Origin: Proteobacteria bacterium UBA1148
GTDB taxonomy: Bacteria > Pseudomonadota > Gammaproteobacteria > Steroidobacterales > Rariloculaceae
DNA length: 23,255 nt
Reading direction: 5' to 3'
Assembly (NCBI GenBank): GCA_002311835.1
Contig: DBZY01000085.1
Coordinates: 963 to 24,217, forward strand
This document shows, in pieces, positions 1 to 7,230 of the stretch. Below the pieces are notes generated by a model that did not search any database, was not told the origin of the DNA, and saw nothing but the letters and a program-made list of their open reading frames with translations. Position 1 is the first letter of the stretch, and every line of letters starts with the position of its first letter. The position numbers were made by a program, and so were the translations under genes.

Positions 1-228
1 AAGTCACTAGGGTTTTGTGGAAAGGGATCGATTCACCCGAAACAAATTGCCGCCCTTAACGAAGTTTTTACACCAAGCCCAGAGGAGATAGCCCGTGCGC
101 AGCGCATTACTAAGGAATTTGAAGAAGCAGGTACGGCATTGGTTGTGATCGATGGCAAGCTGATTGAGAAACCCGTTTTACGTGAGATGCACCGGATTCT
201 TGCGATTGCGGAGAGGATTAAAGCATAA
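1..228 (+). CDS. CitE/HpcH-HpaI family lyase, C-terminal fragment
   Basis: Only the last 75 residues are present; the gene enters from the left edge in frame 1 and stops with TAA at 226. The segment GFCGKGSIHPKQI, then FTPSPEEIARA, then a VVIDGKLIEKPV-like stretch matches the C-terminal part of the citrate lyase beta subunit / malyl-CoA lyase family (CitE, HpcH/HpaI superfamily). The GK..IHP motif and the trailing DGK(M/L)I..PV are characteristic of that family. Such enzymes cleave or form C-C bonds in 3-hydroxyacyl-CoA esters or related acids using Mg2+. The catalytic metal ligands would lie upstream, outside the window, so the exact substrate cannot be called. It may be the last gene of an upstream operon, because a small hairpin follows at 259-274. 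Confidence 0.85.
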   Translation, partial: KSLGFCGKGSIHPKQIAALNEVFTPSPEEIARAQRITKEFEEAGTALVVIDGKLIEKPVLREMHRILAIAERIKA

Positions 229-258
229 CCCTATTGGCCAACGAGCGCAGAGTCTTGC

Positions 259-274
259 ATTGGGGGAACCCAAT
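259..274 (+). terminator. Perfect 6-bp hairpin after the lyase gene, possible weak terminator
   Basis: ATTGGG and CCCAAT flank a GGAA tetraloop, 31 bases after the lyase stop codon, followed by a short T-containing stretch (TACGATTTTA). The stem is short and the T-run is broken by other bases, so this is at best a weak intrinsic terminator. The symmetric stem could also act on the opposite strand. Confidence 0.35.
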
Positions 275-338
275 TACGATTTTATGAGAAATTAAGGGAT
301 ACCATGATTTTTCCATAGCCTTAGGCAAAGGTGCTTAC

Positions 339-347
339 TGTTATGAT
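339..347 (+). promoter_or_regulatory. Extended -10 promoter candidate before the secreted hydrolase
   Basis: TG-T-TATGAT forms an extended -10 box about 60 bases upstream of the ATG at 408. No convincing -35 lies at the right distance (the best match nearby is CCTTAG or TTAGGC), as expected for an extended -10 promoter. The position would let it drive the hydrolase and the ABC importer genes behind it. The same nine bases recur at 14607-14615 ahead of the first TAXI operon. Confidence 0.35.
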
Positions 348-407
348 GTGTCTACCGGGTGGGGATGCCATCCACATGTATTAGTAAAATAATAAAGGGT
401 GGAACTG

Positions 408-1427
408 ATGCGTAACGTTCTTTTCTTAGTCGGTATGAGTGTGGTTATCGCCGTAGCCTGGGCACAGGAGAATAAGAGCGTTGATCCTGCCTGGTTATTT
501 ATGCCGGAGTCTGTCGAGGGTGAGGAGTTCGTGGCCATTGAGCCAGTCATGGGATCAGACTTTCCTGTTGAACTGCGCTTTGTTGAATTGCTTGACGGTG
601 TTTACGCGCCGATCGGATTTAGAAAACCAGCCGGAGATGGGCCATTTCCGACCGTTGTTTTTGCACATATGAATGGTGGTTACGGACTGCGTTGGATCCG
701 TGAGTGGACTCAGTATGGTAGCGGGACGCTCGAAGAATTTCTTGATGCCGGATACGCTGTTGTCTGGATGCGTTACCGAGCGGAAGTGGACACAGCTTAC
801 GGTTCTGAACTGACCGTGCGAGAGTTCCAGGGGCGTGATCGATGGAGTAGGGGGCCGCTGGAGTATGAGGACGCGATTGAAATTGTTGAGTATGTTAGGG
901 CGCTGCCAACTGTTGATGCCGATCGAGTTGGATGGGTTGGTGTGAGTCATGGTGGTGAGATGCTGTTCAAGATTGCCTCGGAGTATCAGGGGCTGCGTGC
1001 GGGAGTTGCCAGTGAACCAGCAGCCTCAGATTACTTGGCTAGGCTGCCGTCAGACCCAAACGCACCACCAAGCCTTCCTCAGCCAGAGACCATGGATAAG
1101 AATACTCCCGAGATGCAGGCATCTGCAGTGCAAGCTCTAAGGGCTCGGATCGATTCAGAACAGGCGATGGAGCGCATCAGGGCAATCGACATGCCTATCT
1201 TCGTGGCTGGTAGAGATCGGGACCATAACCAGTCTACATTCCGGTTAGCTTATGAGTTGATGATCGAGGCAGGTAAGTCTGCTGAATGGAACTCATACGA
1301 TCATGATCATCATGGATTTATATTCGTTCAGCGTAACGCGGAGGGTGTCTACGAACCCGATTCATTCCAACAAGCAGTAGTAGCGGACTCAATCGCTTTT
1401 TTTGATCGCTATATGGCAGCTCCCTGA
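408..1427 (+). CDS. Secreted alpha/beta hydrolase (dienelactone hydrolase/prolyl oligopeptidase-like)
   Basis: This is a 339-residue exported serine hydrolase. Residues 1-19 form a signal peptide ending in AWA, with probable cleavage before Q20, so the mature enzyme is periplasmic. The nucleophile elbow is GVSHGGE with Ser180. Likely acid residues are Asp270/272 in AGRDRDH, and the catalytic His is probably 301 or 302 in DHDHHGF, all in the order expected for the fold. A GTG three codons upstream (399) is open, but ATG 408 is preferred: AGGGTGG sits 5-7 bases ahead of it and the signal peptide then starts normally. The gene precedes the ABC importer by 43 bases, so it may process an ester, lactone or peptide substrate before uptake. 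The family is broad and the substrate cannot be read from sequence. Confidence 0.85.
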   Translation: MRNVLFLVGMSVVIAVAWAQENKSVDPAWLFMPESVEGEEFVAIEPVMGSDFPVELRFVELLDGVYAPIGFRKPAGDGPFPTVVFAHMNGGYGLRWIREWTQYGSGTLEEFLDAGYAVVWMRYRAEVDTAYGSELTVREFQGRDRWSRGPLEYEDAIEIVEYVRALPTVDADRVGWVGVSHGGEMLFKIASEYQGLRAGVASEPAASDYLARLPSDPNAPPSLPQPETMDKNTPEMQASAVQALRARIDSEQAMERIRAIDMPIFVAGRDRDHNQSTFRLAYELMIEAGKSAEWNSYDHDHHGFIFVQRNAEGVYEPDSFQQAVVADSIAFFDRYMAAP

Positions 1428-1470
1428 GTCATTACTGAGCGCGTCCCATATGTTGCTTTTTTTATTCAAG

Positions 1471-2712
1471 ATGAAAATTCCATTATTCTGTCTCGCGCTC
1501 TGCTCAGTACTTGTGTCGAGCTTTTTAGTCGTTGCCGCTTATGCTCAGGATGCAGATCCTATTCGTATTGGATTGATGACTGTCAAAACTGGTCCATTAG
1601 CAACGGGTGGTATCCAGATGGAACAGGGTCTTGATATTTACCTTCGGAGTGTTAGTTACACTATTGCGGGGCGACCAGTGGAGATGATCGTGGCCGACAC
1701 GGGTGGGTCACCTGCGGTTGCAAGGACCAAAGCGCAGGAGTTAGTAGAACGGGATGGTGTCGATGCAATTATAGGTCCGCTTGCAGCATTCGAAGCACTA
1801 GCAATCAATAGCTATATCGCGCAGGTTGGGATACCCACGTTAAGTATCGCTGCTGCAGAGGATATGACCCAGCGAACACCAAATCCTTACTTTATTCGAG
1901 TATCTTCAAGTTCTGCACAGGCTTCGCATCCAATGGGGCATTATGCGGCCGTGGATAGGGAGTTCAGGCGGGCGGTAACTATCGCGGATGATATTGCGTA
2001 CGGACAAGAAATGGTTGCCGGATTCCAAAGAGTCTTTGAAGAAAATGGCGGCCGGGTTGTAGCAAAATTATGGCCGCCGCTTAATGTGGCTGAGTACAGC
2101 GCTTATATCGCTCAGATCCAGAACGTGGATGTAGTCTATATGGCATTTGCAGGTATTAACGGACTCCGCTTCATTCGTCAATATGCAGAATTTGGTCTCC
2201 AGGGAGAGATTCCGCTATTGGGCGGCATGACTTCGGCGGACGAATCAATTCTTAGAAATATGGGTGACGAGGCTTTAGGAGTGATTTCATCGTCGTTCTA
2301 CTCCTCGGAACTCCCGTGGCCAGCAAATGTAGACTTTGTTTCCAGAATGCGTGAAGTTTATGACGTCAACCCCGGGTACTATGCGGTTTCCGCCTACCTT
2401 GAAGCAATGGTTTTGCATGCAGCTATCGATGCCGTCGGTGGTGATACGGAAGACAAAGCTGAACTTATGAACGCTTTGCGTTCAGTGGAACTAGAAGATA
2501 GTCCTCGGGGGTATGTTCGGTTTGATGAGCATGGCAACGTTGTAGGTAATATTTATATCTTTGAGGTGCAGCAGAAAGACGGGCGCCTTGTGAATACGCC
2601 GATCAAGACTTACGAAAACGTAAGTCAGTTCTGGAACTATAATTCAGAAGAATTTTTGTCGCAGCCCGTTTACTCAAGAAACTATCCCCCTGCGATTTAT
2701 CTAGGGCAGTAA
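1471..2712 (+). CDS. ABC transporter periplasmic substrate-binding protein, LivJ/amide type
   Basis: About 413 residues. A signal peptide ends at AYA, with cleavage before Q26, followed by IRIGLMTVKTGPLATGG, the start of the Peripla_BP_6 (Leu/Ile/Val-binding) fold. The protein carries further family features: a DTGGSPAVARTKAQELV segment, then DAIIGPLAAFEALA, and a C-terminal YEAM-like region (AYLEAMVLHAAID). It would bind an amino acid, amide or aromatic acid in the periplasm and deliver it to the permease pair encoded next. In-frame starts at 1402 and 1450 are also open, but 1471 gives a clean signal peptide; 1450 remains possible because ribosome-binding sites are weak at both. The binding protein lies first in the five-gene importer operon, as is common for LIV systems of environmental bacteria. 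Confidence 0.9.
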   Translation: MKIPLFCLALCSVLVSSFLVVAAYAQDADPIRIGLMTVKTGPLATGGIQMEQGLDIYLRSVSYTIAGRPVEMIVADTGGSPAVARTKAQELVERDGVDAIIGPLAAFEALAINSYIAQVGIPTLSIAAAEDMTQRTPNPYFIRVSSSSAQASHPMGHYAAVDREFRRAVTIADDIAYGQEMVAGFQRVFEENGGRVVAKLWPPLNVAEYSAYIAQIQNVDVVYMAFAGINGLRFIRQYAEFGLQGEIPLLGGMTSADESILRNMGDEALGVISSSFYSSELPWPANVDFVSRMREVYDVNPGYYAVSAYLEAMVLHAAIDAVGGDTEDKAELMNALRSVELEDSPRGYVRFDEHGNVVGNIYIFEVQQKDGRLVNTPIKTYENVSQFWNYNSEEFLSQPVYSRNYPPAIYLGQ

Positions 2713-2770
2713 TAGCAATCGAAAAGCAGATGGCTCGTAGAAGCGGGCAACACTTCGGGCTTATCGAACG

Positions 2771-3631
2771 ATGACCCTCTACATTATCTTGACAATTAAC
2801 AGCATCACTATGGGTGGGTTGTTATTTCTACTTTCGGCAGGGTTTTCCCTTATTTTCGGTCTTATGCGGATTCCGAATCTCGCGCACGGCGCATTGTTTA
2901 TGCTTGGTGCGTATTTCGGGGTAACTTTCCTACGCATGGAAGTTAATTTTTGGATTGCTGTAATTTTCTCTGGGGTAGCGTTAGCCATTATTGGCGGAGT
3001 CATTGAACGTTTACTGTTACGCCGACTGGCAGGACAGGAACTGGCGCAGGTTTTGGTGACGTTAGGACTTGCTTTCATCATTGCAGATGTTTGTTTATTG
3101 ATTTGGACGGGAGATCCAATTCCCTTAAATGCGCCGGAATCTCTTCGCGGTGTTGAGCGTTTCTTTGGCATTGTTTTTCCCCGTTACCGCCTCGCAGTTG
3201 TCGTCATTGCTTTGATCTTAGCGATCGGATTGTGGTTCCTGTTAGAACGAACTCGATTAGGCGCGATGATCAGGGCGAGTGTTGATGACCCAGAGATGGC
3301 TCGTGTGACGGGGATTCGTGTTTCTCGCTTGTTTACTATAGTTTTTGCTCTTGGTGCCGCGCTAGCTGGTGTTGGCGGCGTTCTGAGTGGCCCAATACTC
3401 TCGGTATATCCAGGGCTTGATGCCGAGATGCTGCCGCTTGCGTTGATCATCGTAATACTTGGTGGTGCAGGCAGTTTGCCGGGAGCATTTCTTGGTAGTT
3501 TCGTAATTGGATTTATCTATAACTTCGGGCAGGTATTTTTTCCCGATCTTGCCTATGTTGTTCTGTTCCTTCCCATGTTGCTGATGTTAGTCCTACGCCC
3601 GCAGGGCTTATTTGGAAAAGACCCGTTATGA
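2771..3631 (+). CDS. livH: Branched-chain amino acid/amide ABC transporter permease LivH
   Basis: A 286-residue inner-membrane permease with about eight hydrophobic spans. LivH hallmarks are present: an N-terminal stretch with GFSLIFGLMRIPNLAHGA, in which the N-AHG element is diagnostic, the cytoplasmic EAA-like loop TRLGAMIRASVDDPEMA followed by ARVTGIRV, and the ending RPQGLFG. It forms one half of the translocation pore. The start is ATG 2771, 58 bases after the binding-protein stop. Its stop codon overlaps the livM start as ATGA (3628-3631), which implies translational coupling. Substrate range follows the binding protein and is not fixed by this gene. Confidence 0.93.
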   Translation: MTLYIILTINSITMGGLLFLLSAGFSLIFGLMRIPNLAHGALFMLGAYFGVTFLRMEVNFWIAVIFSGVALAIIGGVIERLLLRRLAGQELAQVLVTLGLAFIIADVCLLIWTGDPIPLNAPESLRGVERFFGIVFPRYRLAVVVIALILAIGLWFLLERTRLGAMIRASVDDPEMARVTGIRVSRLFTIVFALGAALAGVGGVLSGPILSVYPGLDAEMLPLALIIVILGGAGSLPGAFLGSFVIGFIYNFGQVFFPDLAYVVLFLPMLLMLVLRPQGLFGKDPL

Positions 3632-4599
3632 GAGAACGATGTTTAATAATAGTTACTCTCATGTCTTTGGTATCGCTACCTCTCTGGATGGGCAGTGACT
3701 ACTACATCAATATCGCAAGCCAGATCCTTATATGGGCAATCTTTGCGCTGGCCCTGAATGTACTTGTTGGTTGGTCTGGTCTTGTTTCGCTCGGGCACGC
3801 AGGTCTTTTTGGAATGGCTTGTTATACGGGGGCGTGGTTGCTTGAGGCAGGCTGGGGGCATTTTACTGCGGTGCTTGGGGCGTTTGCTATGACGATTCTT
3901 GTTTCTGCAATTTTTGGCGCTCTTTCACTGCGTACGCGAGGGATCGGTTTCATCATGATTACCTTGGCAATCAGTCAGATACTCTGGGGAATTGCTTACC
4001 GGTGGATCGGGCTCACAAACGGTGATAATGGAATCATCATCAGCGCAAGACCTACTCCGTTTGGCATCGAAATGGACACACCGGGAGTTTTTTACATTTT
4101 TACTTTGATAGTGTTTCTGCTCACCATGCTGATCATGGCCATATTTTACCAATCTCCTTTCGGTGTGAGCCTTCGTGGCACGAGAGACCAATCGAGAAGA
4201 ATGTCTGCACTAGGCTTTAACGTCTGGCTTATCAGATTTTTTGCGATACTCTTTTCGGGGTTTTTTAGTGGTGTGGCCGGACTGCTGTTTCTTTATTACC
4301 ACCAATATGTAAGTCCTCATGTTTTAAGCCTTTTGAACTCTGCGGAGGTGCTACTCATGGTGATCTCAGGTGGTACGGGAACATTGCTTGGGCCTGTGGT
4401 GGGTGCAGGACTCGTAGTTGTCATCAAGAATGTCGCTAGCGCTTATATTGAACGTTGGAACATGCTTCTTGGGGTGATCTTCGTCGCAATTGTTATTTTT
4501 ATGCCAGAGGGATTGGTGCCAGGCACGCAGCGTTTATTTCGTTGGGTTTTCTCGAGAATAAAATCTATAGGGGCTGCTATTAAGTCTGAGGCTAGTTGA
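3628..4599 (+). CDS. livM: Branched-chain amino acid/amide ABC transporter permease LivM
   Basis: A 323-residue multi-span permease, partner of LivH. Recognisable LivM features include the early motif GWSGLVSLGHAGLFGMACY, the second half TRDQSRRMSALGFNV, corresponding to the R-NE-RA--LG coupling loop, and GLLFLYYHQYVSP followed by GGTGTLLGPVVGA. It ends in IFMPEGLVPG, matching the usual F-P-GL signature. The start ATG overlaps the livH stop by four bases and its TGA overlaps the livG ATG by one base, so the importer genes are tightly coupled. The coupling loop reads RDQSRRMSALG where E. coli-type proteins have RENEIRAEALG; this is a modest divergence and not evidence of loss. Confidence 0.93.
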   Translation: MRERCLIIVTLMSLVSLPLWMGSDYYINIASQILIWAIFALALNVLVGWSGLVSLGHAGLFGMACYTGAWLLEAGWGHFTAVLGAFAMTILVSAIFGALSLRTRGIGFIMITLAISQILWGIAYRWIGLTNGDNGIIISARPTPFGIEMDTPGVFYIFTLIVFLLTMLIMAIFYQSPFGVSLRGTRDQSRRMSALGFNVWLIRFFAILFSGFFSGVAGLLFLYYHQYVSPHVLSLLNSAEVLLMVISGGTGTLLGPVVGAGLVVVIKNVASAYIERWNMLLGVIFVAIVIFMPEGLVPGTQRLFRWVFSRIKSIGAAIKSEAS

Positions 4600-5336
4600 T
4601 GAGTGCGTTGGAAATAGTGGGTTTAAATAAATCGTTTAGCGGCTTTCGCGTGATCAACGATGTCAACTTGTTTGTGGAGGTAGGCGAGCGGCGGTTGATC
4701 ATTGGGCCCAATGGAGCAGGCAAGACGACGCTATTCAATATTATTACGGGGGAAATCCAACCTGATGCCGGGACGATCTTACTGAATGGACAGAATATTA
4801 CGAATATACCGGTGCAAAAGCGTTCTCACCTAGGTTTGACACGGACGTACCAGATAATCACCTTATTTCCAAATGATTCTCTGTTAAAAAATATTTCGCT
4901 ATCGCTACTAGCACTATCGTCGTTACGCTGGAGCCCTTTCGTGGCACTTGATGTCCGTAATGACATAAAGCTGCAAGCCTTGGAGGTTCTTGATCAGGTT
5001 GGTTTAAAGAGGCTTGCTGATCGACCACTTAACCAAACATCATATGGCGAGCAGCGCCGTGTCGAGATTGCTATGGCTCTTGCGCAGCGCCCAAAAATAA
5101 TTTTACTAGACGAACCATTTGCTGGTCTTTCTATAGAAGAGCGAACGCAGATCAGAGAATTGCTGGTCTCTATCCCCGAGGAAGTTACCATTGTGATGAT
5201 CGATCATGATATGGAAGTTGCATTAGAATTTGCCGAAAAAATAACTGTCATGCACTTTGGGGAAGTGGTTGTGGAAGGTTCCCGTGCTGAGGTCGTAGAG
5301 CACCCTAAAACCAGGGAGATATATCTTGGGGAGTAA
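4599..5336 (+). CDS. livG: ABC transporter ATPase LivG
   Basis: A 245-residue nucleotide-binding subunit on the cytoplasmic face of the importer. Visible motifs are Walker A GPNGAGKT (36-43), a Q-loop glutamine in TRTYQI (85), signature TSYGEQ (147-152, in place of the usual LSYGQQ of LivG), Walker B IILLDEP (167-173) and the switch histidine in IDHDM (203). The FAGL after Walker B is typical of LivG, where LivF has SEGL. ATG 4599 overlaps the livM stop (TGATG); a TTG one codon upstream is less likely. It works as a heterodimer with the LivF protein encoded next. Confidence 0.93.
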   Translation: MSALEIVGLNKSFSGFRVINDVNLFVEVGERRLIIGPNGAGKTTLFNIITGEIQPDAGTILLNGQNITNIPVQKRSHLGLTRTYQIITLFPNDSLLKNISLSLLALSSLRWSPFVALDVRNDIKLQALEVLDQVGLKRLADRPLNQTSYGEQRRVEIAMALAQRPKIILLDEPFAGLSIEERTQIRELLVSIPEEVTIVMIDHDMEVALEFAEKITVMHFGEVVVEGSRAEVVEHPKTREIYLGE

Positions 5337-5337
5337 T

Positions 5338-6045
5338 GTGTTAGCGCTTGATGGAGTCAGTGCATATTACGGTGATAGCCTGGTGCTTCAGGAAGTCTCA
5401 TTTTCACTTGGCGAGGGACGTTTGCTTGGGTTGCTCGGGCGGAATGGAGCGGGTAAGTCCACCTGCATGAACGTAGCTGCAGGTCTATTGAGTCCTCGCA
5501 ACGGGCATCTCGAATTCTTTGGAGAAACTGTTACTGAGATCAAGCCAGAAGAGTTGGCACATCTAGGAGTTTCTCTCGTTCCGCAGGAGCGCCGTATCTT
5601 TAAGAGCTTGACCGTTTATGAGAATTTAGCTGTTGCAGCTCGCCAGCCCCCATGGACTCACCGTGATCCATGGGAGTTTTCGACGGTTTTTGCGGCCTTC
5701 CCTCGTCTGGGGGAGAGGCATAAACAGGTTGCTGGTTCTCTTTCTGGAGGTGAGCAACAAATGTTAGCAATCGCGCGTGCGTTGATGTCCAATCCCCGCA
5801 TTCTTTTGATGGACGAGCCATCCGAGGGTTTAGCGCCTCAGATTGTGATGGAGGTTATAGACACTGTTAGCCGTCTAAAGGAGCAAGGCCTTTCCATTAT
5901 CTTGGTCGAACAAAATCCGAAATTGGTGTTTGGTATTGCGGACGACATTGTTATTTTAAATAGTGGCCGTGTTGTACTAACGGGTACGGCAGCCGACCTG
6001 AACCCTAAGAATCTGGATCTCACAGAATATCTGGGTATCTTTTGA
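5338..6045 (+). CDS. livF: ABC transporter ATPase LivF
   Basis: The second nucleotide-binding subunit, 235 residues from GTG 5338. Motifs are Walker A GRNGAGKS (34-41), Q-loop VPQERRIF (81-88), signature LSGGEQQ (135-141), Walker B ILLMDEPSEGL (155-165) and the H-loop position filled by Q in VEQNP, which is normal for LivF. Two starts compete. TTG 5326 has AGGGAG seven bases upstream and overlaps livG; GTG 5338 has GGGGAG four bases upstream and begins exactly where LivF homologues usually begin (LALDGVSAYYG). I chose the GTG. The stop is followed after 15 bases by the amidohydrolase, so the importer and enzyme genes are probably co-transcribed. Confidence 0.92.
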   Translation: MLALDGVSAYYGDSLVLQEVSFSLGEGRLLGLLGRNGAGKSTCMNVAAGLLSPRNGHLEFFGETVTEIKPEELAHLGVSLVPQERRIFKSLTVYENLAVAARQPPWTHRDPWEFSTVFAAFPRLGERHKQVAGSLSGGEQQMLAIARALMSNPRILLMDEPSEGLAPQIVMEVIDTVSRLKEQGLSIILVEQNPKLVFGIADDIVILNSGRVVLTGTAADLNPKNLDLTEYLGIF

Positions 6046-6060
6046 TCATGGAGGAATGAG

Positions 6061-7137
6061 ATGTTTTATTCGTGTAGCCCTACCTCAGACAATCCTATGG
6101 CAGAGCCAAGTAAAGTTATCGCAAGTTCTGGAAGTAGGGCATTTACGGTTGACCTGCATTGCCATATGTTTGTTCCTAAGGCTGCGGAAGCGGTTGCAGA
6201 AGTATTTGACATGGAGACAGATGGACTACATCGGTTTTCTAATCAAGCAACTCGAGAGGTTAATGCGCGTCAAGCCGATGCCATTCGAGAGCAGCTCACG
6301 GCAGTCGAGCGACGTCTTGCAGATATGGATCAGATGGGTGTTGATGTTCAAGCGCTGTCACCAGTGCCATTACAGTATTACTACGCACTTGAGCCGGATC
6401 TCGGTCGAACGGCGGTACAGTTGATTAATGATGAAATTGCCTCGGTCGTAGAAGCTCATTCAGACCGGTTTGTGGGTCTCGGGGGGCTTCCGATGCAGGA
6501 CCCAGATATGGCGGTCACAGAACTCGAGCGGGTTGTCAAAGATCTGGACTTCAAAGGGATTGAACTCTCTACCAATGTTAATGGTGATGAGTTATCTAAT
6601 CAGCGGTTTTTAAAAGTATTTTCTAAAGCTGAGGAACTCGATATTTTGATTTTTCTGCACCCTAATGGGTTTTCTGATGGATTAAGACTTAGAGATCACT
6701 ATTTCATCAATGTTATTGGAAATCCGCTTGATTCCACTGTAGCGGTGAGTCACCTAATCTTCGATGGAGTTTTAGATCGCTATCCTAAACTCAAAATTTG
6801 TGTGGCTCACGGAGGAGGTTACCTCTCAGCATATTCAGGGAGAATTGATCATGCGCATGCGGCACGTGAGGATTGCAGGCGTCGCATCGAGGAAGTTCCG
6901 ACGAGTTATTTGAAAAAACTTTATTTCGATACAGTGGTTTTTACTGAGCATCAGCTTGAGTATCTGGTAGAGCTTTATGGTAGTGATCACATTGTTCTGG
7001 GCACGGATTATCCGTTCGATATGGGTATGTACGATCCAGTTGGATTCGTTGATGGTACGGCTACGCTGACACAGCGTGACAAAGAAGCAATTGTTGGTGG
7101 TAATGCGGCTCGCTTACTAAATATTTCAAACCCGTAG
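6061..7137 (+). CDS. Amidohydrolase, ACMSD-like (amidohydrolase_2 family)
   Basis: A 358-residue cytoplasmic metal-dependent hydrolase or decarboxylase of the TIM-barrel amidohydrolase superfamily. Metal and catalytic residues visible in order are His33 and His35 in VDLHCHMF, His200 in FLHPNG, His250 in VAHGGGYL and Asp315 in LGTDYPFD. This set and spacing match the aminocarboxymuconate-semialdehyde decarboxylase (ACMSD)/gamma-resorcylate decarboxylase group, which usually binds one Zn2+ or Mn2+ and decarboxylates aromatic or unsaturated acids or hydrolyses amides. The start is well supported by GGAGG at 6050-6054, six bases ahead of ATG. The N-terminus has about 25 extra residues before the barrel. 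Its position directly behind the LIV importer suggests it acts on the imported compound; the reaction remains open. Confidence 0.88.
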   Translation: MFYSCSPTSDNPMAEPSKVIASSGSRAFTVDLHCHMFVPKAAEAVAEVFDMETDGLHRFSNQATREVNARQADAIREQLTAVERRLADMDQMGVDVQALSPVPLQYYYALEPDLGRTAVQLINDEIASVVEAHSDRFVGLGGLPMQDPDMAVTELERVVKDLDFKGIELSTNVNGDELSNQRFLKVFSKAEELDILIFLHPNGFSDGLRLRDHYFINVIGNPLDSTVAVSHLIFDGVLDRYPKLKICVAHGGGYLSAYSGRIDHAHAAREDCRRRIEEVPTSYLKKLYFDTVVFTEHQLEYLVELYGSDHIVLGTDYPFDMGMYDPVGFVDGTATLTQRDKEAIVGGNAARLLNISNP

Positions 7138-7160
7138 GTAGACAGAACTTTTATCTACCT
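7136..7160 (+). terminator. 7-bp hairpin overlapping the amidohydrolase stop codon
   Basis: AGGTAGA and TCTACCT pair around an 11-base loop; the 5' arm overlaps the TAG stop (7135-7137). Only TTG follows, so a U-tract is poor. It could be a weak terminator, a 3'-end stabiliser separating the importer operon from the CocE gene, or fortuitous. It lies in the 93-base gap before the next gene. Confidence 0.35.
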
Positions 7161-7230
7161 TTGATATAAGTAGTGTTTGGTTGCGTGAATAACAGCGGGA
7201 GAGCTTTATCAGGATGTTAATGGAGACTAT

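Noticed and set aside
555..950. 131-residue frame on the - strand
   Set aside because: It lies wholly within the secreted hydrolase gene, whose signal peptide and catalytic motifs are intact.
1300..1317. Palindromic GATCATGATCATCATG cluster
   Set aside because: It encodes the DHDHHG active-site stretch of the hydrolase; the repeat is explained by Asp and His codons.
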